Made by a program: the position numbers and the translations under genes | Shown: positions 1-9,386 of the stretch, in pieces | Position numbering within the stretch: the first letter of the stretch is position 1 | Layout of the letters: every line of letters starts with the position of its first letter | Assembly: GCA_047602465.1 (NCBI GenBank) | Contig: JASGHF010000001.1 | Location: 1,674,001-1,738,000, forward strand | Origin: JADZAI01 sp047602465 | Lineage (GTDB): Bacteria > Pseudomonadota > Alphaproteobacteria > Micropepsales > Micropepsaceae | Direction of reading: 5' to 3' | Length of the DNA: 64,000 nt | The notes under the pieces: model-generated | Databases searched by the model: none | What the model was told of the DNA's origin: nothing | What the model saw: only the letters and a program-made list of their open reading frames with translations

Positions 1-1
1 C

Positions 2-370
2 CTGCTTACCGCCGCCTTTGCAACGCTCGGCCTCTCGGCCGCCCTTGCCGAAGATCTCGCGGTTTCCAAGGACCAGTCGAAGGTCATCAAGCTGACGGGC
101 GCCGCCAGCACGGTCGTCGTCGGCAACCCGGCCATCGCCGACGTCACGATGCAGGACGCGACCACCGCGTTCATCACCGGCAAGGGATTCGGCACCACCA
201 ACGTGATCGCGATGGACGCCGACGGCCGCCAGATCGCCAGCTTCCGCGTCGTGGTGACCTCCAGCACCGACCGCTCTGTCACGCTCATCAAGGGCCGTGA
301 GCAGATCACCCTTTCCTGCGCCCCGCGCTGCGAGCAGACGGCGCAGAGCGGCTCGAACGCCGCGCCGTAA
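2..370 (+). CDS. Pilus assembly/secretin N-terminal domain protein (5' partial)
   Basis: The reading frame is open from base 2, so the start lies outside the window; 122 residues are visible. The visible part begins with the end of a hydrophobic signal peptide (LLTAAFATLGLSAALA), followed by a compact domain of the kind found at the N-terminus of CpaC-type secretins and in stand-alone pilus proteins (pattern VVVGNPAIADV, then GKGFGTTNVIAMDADG). It ends in a short Cys-containing tail with no secretin barrel, so it is the stand-alone form. A periplasmic role with the Tad/Flp pilus apparatus is inferred from the family and from the tadE/tadG-like genes that follow. Confidence 0.75.
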   Translation: MLTAAFATLGLSAALAEDLAVSKDQSKVIKLTGAASTVVVGNPAIADVTMQDATTAFITGKGFGTTNVIAMDADGRQIASFRVVVTSSTDRSVTLIKGREQITLSCAPRCEQTAQSGSNAAP

Positions 371-398
371 GCGCCCCGCGACATCGCCGAAAGAAAGA

Positions 399-421
399 AG
401 GCCGGGAGCGATCCCGGCCTT
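399..421 (+). terminator. Rho-independent terminator after the pilus-domain gene
   Basis: A GC-rich inverted repeat (AGGCCGGGA with ATCCCGGCCT) lies 30 bases after the stop codon and is followed by TTTCCT. It separates this + strand gene from the convergent tadG-like gene. A second hairpin at about 470-490 (GCCCGGCC, CGAA loop, GGCCGGGC) lies just past the end of the tadG-like gene but lacks a T run. Confidence 0.6.
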
Positions 422-494
422 TCCTGTATCTGCAGGCCGCTGCGGCGAAACCGCAGCAGGCAAGGCGGCCCGGCCCGAAGGCCGGGCGCCGGCG

Positions 495-2356
495 TCAGCG
501 CGACAGGCGCAGGTTGGAGATGTCGACCGCGATGGCGCGGAAGGCTTCTTTCAAGGCCGTTCCGTTCGAGGCCAGGAAGAAGTGGCTGGTGTTCGTGGCG
601 CAGTTCCGCAGGAAGTTCGCAGCCGTCGAGTTCGACGCCAGATCGAAGCCAACGGTATAGACGATGATTTCCTCGTTCTTCATCGCCGTGCAGAGCGCCG
701 CGGCCTGCGTGAAACCGCTGCCGTTGGTCGCGTTGCAGCTGTTCCGGTCCGCCGAACCAACAGCACTTGTCTGATCCTTGCCGATGACGCCATCGCAGTA
801 CGAGGTGTTGAATTCACCGTCGGTCATGAAGATGGCGATCTTGATGAGCTCATCGGTGCCATAGGGCTGCGCCTTGCTGCCCGACGGCCAAAGATAGGCG
901 AAGTTGGGTGACAGCATGTACCAGGCCCAGGCCGTGCCGATCTGACCTGCCGTGGTGCCGGACGCACCGAGCGCATTGATGCGCGAGGTGAGCGTGGCCT
1001 TGTCGCTGGTCATCGGCACGATCGTGTTGGTCGGACACGGCGCGTTGGCCGCCGGATAATTCCGGCCAAGGAACGCCGTACTGGGAGCTGCGTCCGTATA
1101 GCGGTTGCCGCCGATACGTTCGGTCACGCAGGTGCTGATCTGGTTCACGCGCTTGTTGCCGTCGGCGTTCGTGAACGCATACCACTGGCAGCCAAGCTCC
1201 GTGCACCAGGCGGTTCCGCCATTGGTGTAGGTGCCATAGGCGCCGCCCATGGTGCCGGCGAGCGAGAAGGTGTTCGTCGTTTTGTTGGCGACCGTCCAGG
1301 TCGTATGTGCGGCGCTCCTGATCTGGGTCATGCCGTTGACGCCGGTGATGTAGATCTCGTCGCCATTGGCGTAGCCGTGATTGTTCGATGTCACGACCAC
1401 GCTGCAGTCGGACAGGAGGCACTTGCGGATGCGGCCCGAGTTGGCCGAATAGCTGCCGCTATAGCCCGAGCTGCTCACCAGCGCGCCGTTCAGCTTCAAC
1501 CGGAACGTATTCGCGTCGATTCGATCGACCGTGAAGATCTTGTTGTTGAGAGAGGTCCATCCGGACACGCTCGAGACGTACACGGTGTCGTTGGTGGCAA
1601 AGCCGTGAGCCGTCGACGTCACCACCATCGGATTGGCTTTCGTCGCCGAGGCCATCGTCTTGGCCGTGCCCGTGCCCCAGTCGGCGCCGGTGATGGCCTT
1701 GCCGGCGGTTATCGGACCGCGTGTGGCGTCGGCATAGGTGCCGGCGTTCACACCCATCGAGAACGGGACGAGAGCGACCTTCGACGTATACTGGCTCTGG
1801 TCGTCCCAGATCACGATATTGACGAGATCGGCCGCCGCAGTGCGGAGATCGGCAATGGGGGAGCCGGCCATAGAACCCGTGATGTCGAGCACCATCGCGA
1901 TCTCGAGGCTGTTGGAGTCTTTTTGACTTCGGCTTCGGCTTCGACGGTCATCGTGTGGTAGCCGATGAGGCCCATGACCAGCGTGTCGACCGTCGCGGTG
2001 GCGCTGATGGAGATTTCGCGGTCGCCAAAGCTGATCTGCAGCGCCGAAGTCGTGCCGAGTTCGGAGTCGGGATAGTTCGCCTTGAAATAGGCGTTGGCGG
2101 AGGCGCGGAGCTGGGCTTCGGTCTGTCCGGTCTGACCGGCGACCGCCAGAGCCGTCGCATCGAGCGCCGAACTCAAGCGGTTCTTGACCATCATCGCGCG
2201 GGAATAGTCGACGGCGAGACCACCGAAAGCGAAGAAGGGGATCGCGGCCAGACCGAACATCATCGCGACATTGCCGCGGCGATCGTTCCAGAAGGCCGCG
2301 ATACGGCCCAGCAGCCCGGACTTGCCGGCGGCTTCATTCGTCTTGGTGGCAGCCAT
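495..2356 (-). pseudogene. TadG-like protein with vWA domain, frameshifted
   Basis: Two overlapping minus-strand frames form one protein of about 620 residues. The first part starts at ATG 2356 and carries the Tad N-terminal segment (DRRGNVAMMFGLAAIPFFAF, one membrane helix) and a pseudopilin-like region up to VEAEAEVKK. The second frame resumes with DSNSLEIAMVLDITGSM, the MIDAS motif of a von Willebrand A domain, and ends at 495. Adding one A to the A5 run at 1920-1924 (read on the minus strand) joins them without losing a residue. Family knowledge places such proteins in the cell envelope with the Tad pilus. The break abuts a GAGTC site (1915-1919). It may be a sequencing error rather than decay, because both halves are otherwise intact. 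The upstream ATG at 2467 is possible, but GGGGACG just ahead of 2356 favours the start given. Confidence 0.75.
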
Positions 2357-2630
2357 GTCGTCAACGTCCCCGAAGCCAGGCCCGAAGGCAGGAAACCGGC
2401 GCACGACGAAGGTCGCCCGCAGGAAATCCACACGGCACGCTACGCCTCGTGAGTTAATGAATTGCAAAAGATAAAATTTGACTCAAATCCAATTACATCG
2501 CTTTTTATGAAAATATATTTTGAATACAGATCGGGTTAGTTTCCATGCTGTTATAGTTAAGACCCGATAATCAATGACTTAATCTTATTTCCTTGCTAGA
2601 TATGCCGGCGACTTACGGGCGGAGGGGATT
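2357..2630. promoter_or_regulatory. AT-rich divergent promoter region (tadG-like / tadE-like)
   Basis: This 274-bp gap between divergent genes is strikingly AT-rich from about 2455 to 2600, unlike the flanking coding DNA. A TTGACT hexamer occurs at about 2478, but no convincing -10 box lies at the right distance, so no exact promoter is assigned. No open frame of credible size lies inside it. Confidence 0.4.
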
Positions 2631-3221
2631 GTGGTCCGGATGCTGTCGACACTATTCAGGAAGCGCAAAAGCGCCGAAGCGGGCGAGCCTGGCGGTTTGC
2701 GCGGCTTCATGCGCGACGTGCGCGGCGTGGCGGCGCTGGAGTTCGGCTTCATCGCCCCGCCCTTCTTCCTCCTGCTGTTCTCGATGTTCGAAGTGGGCCT
2801 GACCTATACGGCCGACGCCGTTCTCCAGAGCGCCGTCAACGACACGGCACGCATGATCCGGACCGGGCAGGTGCAAAGCAAGCACATGAAGCCCGAGGAG
2901 TTCCGGGACCTGGTGTGCGGCGAAATCAAGGTGCTGTTGAGCTGCGATGAACGGCTGCAGATCGATGTCCGCCGCTTCACGGCATTCGGCGGCGCCGGCT
3001 TTTCCAGCCCGCTGGATAGCAACGGCAACTTCCGGGACGACTACCGGTTCGAGCCGGGCATGCCCTGCGACGTGATTCTGGTCCGCGCCTTCTATGAGTG
3101 GGATCCGGTGACGCCGGGCCTTGGCGACTACATGTCGAACATGGGCGGCGGCGGACGTCTGTTGATGGGTACGGCGGCCGTCCGCAACGAGCCCTATCTG
3201 GTGGGTGGTTCCTCGTGCTGA
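2631..3221 (+). CDS. TadE-like pseudopilin
   Basis: A protein of 196 residues with a short cytoplasmic N-terminus and then the diagnostic TadE segment RGVAALEFGFIAPPFFLLLFSMFEVG: the conserved Glu of the processing region and one membrane helix (about residues 34-60). The rest is a periplasmic domain with Cys residues near 96, 104 and at the C-terminus. It starts at GTG, five bases after GGAGG. TadE-type minor pseudopilins are processed by a prepilin peptidase and support Flp pilus assembly. It overlaps the next tadE-like gene by 7 bases, so the two are probably cotranslated. Confidence 0.8.
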   Translation: MVRMLSTLFRKRKSAEAGEPGGLRGFMRDVRGVAALEFGFIAPPFFLLLFSMFEVGLTYTADAVLQSAVNDTARMIRTGQVQSKHMKPEEFRDLVCGEIKVLLSCDERLQIDVRRFTAFGGAGFSSPLDSNGNFRDDYRFEPGMPCDVILVRAFYEWDPVTPGLGDYMSNMGGGGRLLMGTAAVRNEPYLVGGSSC

Positions 3222-3763
3222 AACATCTCACCACCCTGCTGCGCCGCTTCCGCAAGGACGATAGCGGCCTTTCGGCCCTGGAATTCGCCATCATCGCCCC
3301 GGTGATGCTGACTTCGCTGCTGGGAGCGGTCGAGGTGTCGAACGGCATGCTGGCCGACCGGAAGGTCACGCTGGTGACGTCGACCATCGCCGACCTCGCG
3401 GCCCAGGACAAAAACATCACCAATGCCGAAATGAACGACATCTTCGCAGCCGGCGCCGCCGTGATGTATCCGATGGGGTCCGCGCCGCTGAAGATGCGTA
3501 TTTCCAGCGTCGTCGCCGACTCGTCCACCGGCGTCACCAAGGTGGAATGGAGCAGCGCCTCGAACATGAGCGCGCGCGGAGCCGGCACGCCCATCACAGT
3601 GCCTTCCGGCATGGTTCCACCGGGCGGTAGCGTGATTTTCGCGGAGGTCGAGTATCTCTACACCTCGGCGATCGGCAAGTTCCTGACCAACGGCGTGACG
3701 GTGAAGGACAAGTTTTATCTCCGTCCCCGCCGGACGTTGAAAGTGACGCGCTCGGCCTTGTAG
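3215..3763 (+). CDS. Second TadE-like pseudopilin
   Basis: A protein of 182 residues starting at a GTG (3215) inside the end of the preceding gene. Its N-terminus (FRKDDSGLSALEFAIIAPVMLTSLLGAVEVS) again shows the ALEFA motif and single helix of TadE/TadF proteins. The C-terminal domain is rich in Ser, Thr and Val, as in extracytoplasmic pilin domains. With the upstream tadE-like gene and the divergent tadG-like gene it forms a minor-pilin set. An alternative frame start at 3098 lies inside the upstream gene and is unlikely. Confidence 0.78.
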   Translation: MLKHLTTLLRRFRKDDSGLSALEFAIIAPVMLTSLLGAVEVSNGMLADRKVTLVTSTIADLAAQDKNITNAEMNDIFAAGAAVMYPMGSAPLKMRISSVVADSSTGVTKVEWSSASNMSARGAGTPITVPSGMVPPGGSVIFAEVEYLYTSAIGKFLTNGVTVKDKFYLRPRRTLKVTRSAL

Positions 3764-3893
3764 AGGCCGGATCAGCTTGGTTCACGGATTCTTAAGGCCG
3801 GACGCGCCACATCGCTCGTCCGGGCCGCTCGCGCAGAAGCGCTGAACCTGTTAACAGGTCGGCGGCACCGGGACGGACCCCGCGCGAGGAAGT

Positions 3894-4562
3894 ATGACCC
3901 TTAAAAGCCGCATCGCGGCGGCCCTCACGGCCGCAAGTTTCGCCGTCGCGCCCGCCGCCGCAGCCGACGCCGCCTGCGTGAAAGGCCCCGACGAGGTGGC
4001 CCTGCAGGTCCGCGTCATCCAGACCGATCTGATGGTCGCCGCGCTCTCGTGCGGCGCATCGGCCCGCTACAACACCTTCGTGAAGGCCAACCAGCCCGTG
4101 CTGATGGCCGCGCACACGCAGCTGACCAAGTTCTTCACCGCCAAGCGCGGCGGCCAGAAGGCGCTGAACGCCTTCATCACCAAGCTCGCGAACGATTCCT
4201 CGCGCCGCTCGATCGCCAATATCGCGCTGTTCTGCCAGGAAACCGGCTGGCTTTACGACGCCCTGCTCGCCCCGACGCGCGGCGACTTCGTCACCTTCAT
4301 CAGCCCGCTCCTGGCGGCGCAGCGGCACGGCTACCACCCGTGCGAACCCAAGGCCCAGTTGATGGCGATCGGGCCGACCGGCCCCCTGCCCGTCGATGTC
4401 GCCGCAGCAGCGCCGCCGGCCGCCGCTGCCCCGGCTGCGGCCCCGCCGGCTGCTGCTGCCCCTGCCCCCGCCGCAGCGCCGCCGCCTCAAGCTGCGCCGA
4501 AAGCCGATACGACGGGCGTCCCGACACCGAAGCCCAAGCCAACGACCCTTGCGTCGCGCTGA
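3894..4562 (+). CDS. Secreted protein with Pro/Ala-rich tail, function unknown
   Basis: A protein of 222 residues. Residues 1-26 are a clear signal peptide (ALTAASFAVAPAAAADA). A helical globular region follows, with three Cys residues (CVKGP, LSCGA, LFCQE) and a fourth near CEPK. The last 60 residues are a low-complexity Ala/Pro linker ending in PTPKPKPTTLASR. It is probably periplasmic, and the tail may span the peptidoglycan. No family is recognised. It stands alone, convergent with the ompA-like gene and sharing its terminator. Confidence 0.7.
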   Translation: MTLKSRIAAALTAASFAVAPAAAADAACVKGPDEVALQVRVIQTDLMVAALSCGASARYNTFVKANQPVLMAAHTQLTKFFTAKRGGQKALNAFITKLANDSSRRSIANIALFCQETGWLYDALLAPTRGDFVTFISPLLAAQRHGYHPCEPKAQLMAIGPTGPLPVDVAAAAPPAAAAPAAAPPAAAAPAPAAAPPPQAAPKADTTGVPTPKPKPTTLASR

Positions 4563-4604
4563 AAACAAAGCCGCCAACGCAGAACCACCACGCCAAAAGC
4601 AAAA

Positions 4605-4625
4605 GGGCCGCCCGATGGGCGGCCC
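4605..4625. terminator. Bidirectional terminator hairpin
   Basis: A perfect 9-bp inverted repeat (GGGCCGCCC / GGGCGGCCC, loop GAT) is preceded by AAAA and followed by TT. It lies between the convergent secreted-protein gene and the OmpA-family gene and probably ends both transcripts. Confidence 0.65.
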
Positions 4626-4680
4626 TTCGCATGTCGTTCTGGTCCAGGCTCGCGCTGACGCTGGCCGGGATGACAGTCGA

Positions 4681-5646
4681 TTACGTGCCCGAACCCGTCA
4701 GGTCGATCGTGGCGCGGCGGTTCTGGGGTTCCTTCACGCCCGGGCCAGTGGCGACCAGCGGCTCGGAGAAGCCGCGGCCATCCGTGGAGATCGCGCCGTC
4801 CGGCACGCCGTTGGCGACGAGGCCGGCCTTCACCGAGGCGGCGCGGCGCTGCGACAGCGGCAGGTTGTAGGCGGCCGAGCCGACCGTGTCGGTGTGGCCG
4901 ACAACGGCGATAGAGACCGAGCCGGTCGAGGCGAAGGCGGCGGCGGCCTCGGCGATCACGGCTTGGGCCTCAGGGGTCAGATCCGACTTGTCGAAGTTGA
5001 AGAAGACGATGAACGTCTTGGCGGCCACCGGCGGGGGCGGCGGCGGGGTTTCGACGACCGGCGCGGCTTCCGGCTCGTAGAAGTGGTACTTCACGCCGAG
5101 CTTCACGGTGTGGGCGACATAGTCGTCCTGGCGGAACGCCATGTCCCAATTGTCGGCGACGAAATAGTTGTAGCCGGCGAAGACGCCGACATTGTCGTCG
5201 ACCATGGCTTCGAACTCGGCGATGCCCTGATAGGCGAACACCACGTCGCGGCCATCGAAGATGTTGACGAACGAAACACGGCTGGCGCCGATACCGCCGC
5301 CGAGCGAGAGGGCCATGCCCTCACCCACGTCCAGATCGTAGAGGACGTTGACCATGCCCGACAGAGCGCGATGGTCGAGATTCGTGCCGCCCCGGAAGTC
5401 TTCGATCGAGTTCTCGCGGAACGAGACTTCGAACTCGGCGCGCAGACCGTTGTCCCACTTGTAGCCGACGACGCCGCCGACATAGTAACCGGTGTCCCAG
5501 TCCTTGCCCTGGAAGAAGTCGTAGTCTTCGAGCCAGTTGGCGCCGGCGGCGAGGCCGATATAGGTGCCGGCGGGCGTGTCAGCGGCGGCAGCGCCGGCGA
5601 ACGCAAACGCGGCCACACCAGCGAGCATGATAGTCTTGAGCTTCAT
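4681..5646 (-). CDS. OmpA-family outer membrane protein
   Basis: A protein of 321 residues from ATG 5646. The signal peptide is MKLKTIMLAGVAAFAFAGAAAADT. Residues about 25-195 form an eight-strand beta-barrel type domain (GTYIGLAAGANW, YYVGGVVGYKWDNGLRAEFEVSF, VGVFAGYNYF, HTVKLGVKYHF). A Pro linker (ETPPPPPPVAAK) leads to the peptidoglycan-binding OmpA C-terminal domain with FFNFDKSDLT, VVGHTDTVGSAAYN and the NRRATIDL end. It anchors the outer membrane to the wall. The frame extends upstream to 5739, but the signal peptide fixes the start. The 200 bases upstream hold its promoter region and no gene. Confidence 0.9.
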   Translation of the reverse strand: MKLKTIMLAGVAAFAFAGAAAADTPAGTYIGLAAGANWLEDYDFFQGKDWDTGYYVGGVVGYKWDNGLRAEFEVSFRENSIEDFRGGTNLDHRALSGMVNVLYDLDVGEGMALSLGGGIGASRVSFVNIFDGRDVVFAYQGIAEFEAMVDDNVGVFAGYNYFVADNWDMAFRQDDYVAHTVKLGVKYHFYEPEAAPVVETPPPPPPVAAKTFIVFFNFDKSDLTPEAQAVIAEAAAAFASTGSVSIAVVGHTDTVGSAAYNLPLSQRRAASVKAGLVANGVPDGAISTDGRGFSEPLVATGPGVKEPQNRRATIDLTGSGT

Positions 5647-5846
5647 TTGAATTTGAACCCTCATATTGCGGCCGTAGACCCAGCCGGGGCGAATTCGAGG
5701 CCAGGCGGACGGATTACCCCCCACCTGTCTTCCCCGCATGAACTATCACGCGGTGCATAGCGTTCCTATGCGACTCCAGACCCCCAGACAGATGCCTACC
5801 GGCTGTGGCTTTTATGTCACGCGAACGACATGTGCGGCAGGTAGGA

Positions 5847-6305
5847 CTAGGGGCCGGTCTTGCGGAAGCGCGTGACGGCGCCGTTCGAGGTGATTTCGAG
5901 GGTGCCGGCGGGGGTGATTTCGGTCTTTTCGGGGGCGCCGAGGACGGTGAGATAGGCGAATTCCTGCTCGTTGAGGCCCTCGCCCACGCAAGCCATTTTG
6001 GTTGAGACCAGGGCGCCGAATTTGAGCGCGCCGCCCTCGATGGTGGAGGGGCCGGCGTAGCGGTTGCAGGTGCCGTTGCCCGACACCCAGCCGGCGGCGT
6101 CGAAGGTGAGGGTCGGTTCCGAACCGGTGACCACAGGCTTGCCGGCGATCTCGGTCACCACCCAGGCGCTGGGCCAGAGGGCGGCCTTCAGATCGGTGAC
6201 GGCGGGGGCTGCAGACGAGGCGCCGGGGAGCGCGGCGCCCCCGGTTTCGGCGCAGGCAGCGAGCGTGACGGCGAGGGCGGCGGCGGCGATGTGACGGATC
6301 AGCAT
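5847..6305 (-). CDS. META-domain lipoprotein
   Basis: A protein of 152 residues. The N-terminus MLIRHIAAAALAVTLAACAE ends in a lipobox (LAAC), so it is probably anchored in the outer membrane. Residues about 45-145 match the META (HslJ-like) fold: W-V-V-T-E-I-A-G-K, SGNGTCNRYAGPSTIEGGALKFG, then STKMACVGEGLNEQEFAYL. Such proteins are linked to envelope stress and heat-shock phenotypes in a few species, but no biochemical role is established. It lies 38 bases upstream of the stop of the next minus-strand gene and so may be cotranscribed with the MFS gene. Confidence 0.75.
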   Translation of the reverse strand: MLIRHIAAAALAVTLAACAETGGAALPGASSAAPAVTDLKAALWPSAWVVTEIAGKPVVTGSEPTLTFDAAGWVSGNGTCNRYAGPSTIEGGALKFGALVSTKMACVGEGLNEQEFAYLTVLGAPEKTEITPAGTLEITSNGAVTRFRKTGP

Positions 6306-6343
6306 GGCTGGTCTCCCGGTTGGCCGCCCTACACTAGCACGGA

Positions 6344-7588
6344 TCAGCGCGGCGCGGGGACTGTGGGGTGGAACAGGCGGCCGCGTTCGGTGATGAGCAC
6401 CAGGACGAGGGCCGTGAGGCCGCACAGGAAGAAGCCGAGAGTCAGGGGCACGACCGAGCCGTCGAAATGCTGGCCGATGGCGAAGCCGACGAGCGCGCCG
6501 GTGATGGTGGTGACGAAGCCCTGGACCGAGGAGGCGGTGCCGGCGACGTGGCCGAGGGGTTCCATGGCCATGGCGCCGAAATTGGAGCCGACGAGGCCGA
6601 AGCAGAACATCATCGAGGCCTGCAGCACGATGAAGCTGACGAGCGTTTCGTGGCCGGTGACGGCGACCAGAAAATGCGTGCCGGCGAAGAAAATGTAGCC
6701 GAAAAGCGCGGTGTGGGAGACGCGGCGGGTTCCGAGGCGCTCGACGATCGAAGCGTTGAGCCAGGAGGAGAAGCCCATGAAGACGGCGACCAGGGCGAAG
6801 ATCGCGGGGAAGAGGTCTTCCTCGTCGAAAACGTCGACGAAGACCTGCTGGGCCGAGGTGATGAAGCCGAAGAGGCCGCCAATGGCGACGGCCTGCGCCG
6901 CCATATAGCCGACGGCCATGCGGCGGGTGAGCGTGATCCTGACCGCGTTGGCGATGGGGCCGAGGCGGAGCGGCAGGCGGTCCTCAGGGTGCAGGGTTTC
7001 CGGCAGTTTCCACGCCGCCCAGAGGGCCATCACGCCGCCGAAAATGGCGAGCACGCCGAAAATCCACGGCCAGGGCGCGACCAGCAGCACGGCCTGTCCG
7101 ATGGACGGCGCGAGGATGGGAACCGTGAGGAAGACGATGAAGGCGAGCGACATGACGCGGGCCATGCGGCGGCCGGCATAGCAATCGCGCACGATGGAGA
7201 CGGTGAGAACGCGGCTGACCGCCGAACCGACGCCCTGCATCACGCGGGCGACGAGAAGCATCGTGTAGTCCTGCGCGAAGGCGGCGGCGACCGAGAAGAT
7301 GACGAAGATGACGAGGCCGATGAGCAGGATGGGCTTGCGCCCATAGCGATCCGAAATGGGGCCATAGACGAGCTGCGCCACGCCGAAGCCGAGCAGATAG
7401 GCGGTGATGACCCACTGCCGGTCGTTTTCCGCCGTAACGCCGAGGGCGTGGCCGATGGCGGGCAGCGCCGGCAGCATGGAATCGATGGCGAGCGCGTTCA
7501 CCGCCATCAGCAAAGCGATGAGGGTGACAAAGGCGCGGAACCCCATACCCGGATGGGGGTTGGGGTTTTCTGCTGTTGGCGGCGACAT
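6344..7588 (-). CDS. MFS drug efflux transporter, Bcr/CflA type
   Basis: A protein of 414 residues with 12 predicted membrane helices. The N-terminal half has the features of the 12-helix drug/H+ antiporters: a DSMLPALPAIG segment after helix 1, the GFGVAQLVYGPISDRYGRKPILL motif A between helices 2 and 3, and VARVMQGVGSAVSRVLTVSIVRD in helix 4. This matches Bcr/CflA-type multidrug pumps of the inner membrane. The substrate is unknown. The start at ATG 7588 removes 12 poorly supported residues. It is followed closely by the META lipoprotein gene. Confidence 0.82.
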   Translation of the reverse strand: MSPPTAENPNPHPGMGFRAFVTLIALLMAVNALAIDSMLPALPAIGHALGVTAENDRQWVITAYLLGFGVAQLVYGPISDRYGRKPILLIGLVIFVIFSVAAAFAQDYTMLLVARVMQGVGSAVSRVLTVSIVRDCYAGRRMARVMSLAFIVFLTVPILAPSIGQAVLLVAPWPWIFGVLAIFGGVMALWAAWKLPETLHPEDRLPLRLGPIANAVRITLTRRMAVGYMAAQAVAIGGLFGFITSAQQVFVDVFDEEDLFPAIFALVAVFMGFSSWLNASIVERLGTRRVSHTALFGYIFFAGTHFLVAVTGHETLVSFIVLQASMMFCFGLVGSNFGAMAMEPLGHVAGTASSVQGFVTTITGALVGFAIGQHFDGSVVPLTLGFFLCGLTALVLVLITERGRLFHPTVPAPR

Positions 7589-7648
7589 GGAGGCCCGAAT
7601 GACTGTGGGTCTCACATGGCGCACTGCGCGCGGGATGCCAACCCTTGG

Positions 7649-8617
7649 TCAGCGCGTTTTTCGATAAAGCGCGGCGACGGCGGCGGCCTGGCGGGTGATG
7701 GCGTCGCGAAGCTGTCCGGGACCAAGGACTTCGACCTCGGTTCCCAGTTGCAGCAATTGGCGCGCGGCCATCACCGGACCTTCGACCGGAATGGCGGCTT
7801 CAGTCCAACCGCCGGGCAAAGCCTTCGCCGTCGCGCGCATCGCGGCGGCGGCGCGGGGGTTCAGATCGGTCAGCAGGCGGCGTCCCTCACGTGAGATGCG
7901 GATATGGGCGCGGCCGGAAAAGAGACGGGTTTCAAACTCGCGCGTCTGCTGCGCCCACCATGCGCCCAGCGCAAAACCCCTGGGGCGTTTCGCGCGGCCC
8001 TCGATGAGCGCCATGTCCTGGATGTTGGAGACGCGGTAGGAGCGCGGCTGACCCTCGACACCCGCGACGAGATACCAGGCGCCGCCCTTCATCACGAGGC
8101 CGAGGGCGTCGGCCTCGCGCGTTACGCGGGCCTTCCAGCTGTCATAGACGAGGCGGAGGCGGCGTTCGCCCCACACGGCGTCAGCCAGCGCGGGCAGCAG
8201 GCGGAGATCGCCTTCATCGCCATACCAGGGCGCGGGATCGAGATAGAAGCGGGCGGCGGCGCTGTCGGCCCGCGCGGCGATATCGGGCGCGAGCGCGGCG
8301 CGGAGTTTCAGTTCGGCGGCCGCAAGATCGGCCTTCAGCCCCAGATCCGCCGCCGCCTTGGGCGCGCCGGCAAAGGCGAGCGCCCCCGCCTCGGCCCCCG
8401 TGAGGCCGGTGAGGCGTGCGCGATAGCCCTCCATCAGGCGGAAACCGCCGTTGCGACCACGCTCCGCATAGACGGGGATGCCCGCGGCGCTCAGCTGATC
8501 GATGTCGCGATGGATGGTGCGGACCGAGACCTCGAAGGTTTCGGCCAGCGCCTCGGCGCTGAGCCTGCCGCGCAGTTGCAGCAGCAGCTGGATGGAGAGG
8601 AGGCGGCTGGCGCGCAT
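7649..8617 (-). CDS. YafY-type transcriptional regulator (HTH_11 + WYL)
   Basis: A protein of 322 residues. Residues 1-60 are a DeoR/HTH_11 winged helix (RLLSIQLLLQLRGRLSAEALAETFEVSVRTIHRDIDQLSAAGIPVYA), followed by GRNGGFRL. The middle and C-terminal part is a WYL-like ligand-sensing domain (RRLRLVYDSW, GGAWYLVAGVEGQPRSYRVSNI). An upstream ATG at 8680 would add residues overlapping the promoter of the divergent gene. The 119-bp gap to the divergent Tat-secreted protein makes that gene, or itself, a likely target. Confidence 0.82.
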   Translation of the reverse strand: MRASRLLSIQLLLQLRGRLSAEALAETFEVSVRTIHRDIDQLSAAGIPVYAERGRNGGFRLMEGYRARLTGLTGAEAGALAFAGAPKAAADLGLKADLAAAELKLRAALAPDIAARADSAAARFYLDPAPWYGDEGDLRLLPALADAVWGERRLRLVYDSWKARVTREADALGLVMKGGAWYLVAGVEGQPRSYRVSNIQDMALIEGRAKRPRGFALGAWWAQQTREFETRLFSGRAHIRISREGRRLLTDLNPRAAAAMRATAKALPGGWTEAAIPVEGPVMAARQLLQLGTEVEVLGPGQLRDAITRQAAAVAALYRKTR

Positions 8618-8736
8618 GGGCGGAGGGCTGGGTTTCAGCAATTTTTTGAGACGCGAATAATACATGACGTGGATTGTCATGTTTTGCCAGCGAGGATGGC
8701 CGCGCGGCGCTGAGGCCGGCATCAGAGGGCGAGGAC

Positions 8737-9324
8737 ATGGCGAATGGAGACACGGACGGGACGCGGCGCGCGGTGCTGCAGGCAGCAGCGGGCCTGGCGG
8801 TGGCGCCCATGCTGAGCGGCGCGGCGAGCGGCAGCGAGGCCGCGCCTGCGCCCTCCCCTGCGCCCATCAAGGGTGCGGGCAAGCCGGGGGATTTCGATTT
8901 CCTGACCGGCGAATGGCGGATCGCCAATCGCTTCCTGGAAAAGGACAAGTGGATCACCTTTCCGGCCGAGGCGAGCGTGACCAGCCTGCATGGCGGGCGC
9001 GCCAGCATCGAGGAATTGCGCATTCCGGCGCGCGATTTCGCCGGCACGGGCGTGCGGACCTTCGATGTCGAAAACAGCGTGTGGCTGGATTACTGGGTGA
9101 ACGCGAAATCGGGCGTCATCGTGCCGCCGGGCGTCGCCGGGTGGTTCGTGGACGGGGTCGGCGCGTTCATCAGCGAGGATGTCGACGCCGAGGGCAAGCC
9201 GATCAAAGTGCGCGGCGTGTGGGACGAGATCACCGGCCACAGCCACCGCTGGCGCCAGGGCGTTTCGCGCGACGGCGGCGCGACCTGGGAGGACAGCTGG
9301 ATCATGCAGTGGACGAAGGTTTGA
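8737..9324 (+). CDS. Tat-exported DUF1579-like protein
   Basis: A protein of 195 residues. The N-terminus has a twin-arginine motif and hydrophobic stretch (GTRRAVLQAAAGLAVAPMLSGAASG), so export in folded form is likely. The mature part begins DFDFLTGEWRIANRFL, a pattern of DUF1579-like beta-barrel proteins, and contains GGRASIEEL, VWLDYWVNAKSGV and GATWEDSWIMQW. Function unknown; it may bind a hydrophobic ligand. It is divergent from the WYL regulator and may be controlled by it. Confidence 0.65.
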   Translation: MANGDTDGTRRAVLQAAAGLAVAPMLSGAASGSEAAPAPSPAPIKGAGKPGDFDFLTGEWRIANRFLEKDKWITFPAEASVTSLHGGRASIEELRIPARDFAGTGVRTFDVENSVWLDYWVNAKSGVIVPPGVAGWFVDGVGAFISEDVDAEGKPIKVRGVWDEITGHSHRWRQGVSRDGGATWEDSWIMQWTKV

Positions 9325-9386
9325 CGGCGGATTCCGGGGCAGAAAATGGCCGCAGAAGATAACTGGAATATTTTCTTATTCGGGGC

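Noticed and set aside
6368..7894. Plus-strand frame of 508 codons opposite the MFS and WYL regulator genes
   Set aside because: It is antisense to two well-supported genes; the product is Gly/Asp/Arg-rich with no domain, as expected from a GC-rich shadow frame.
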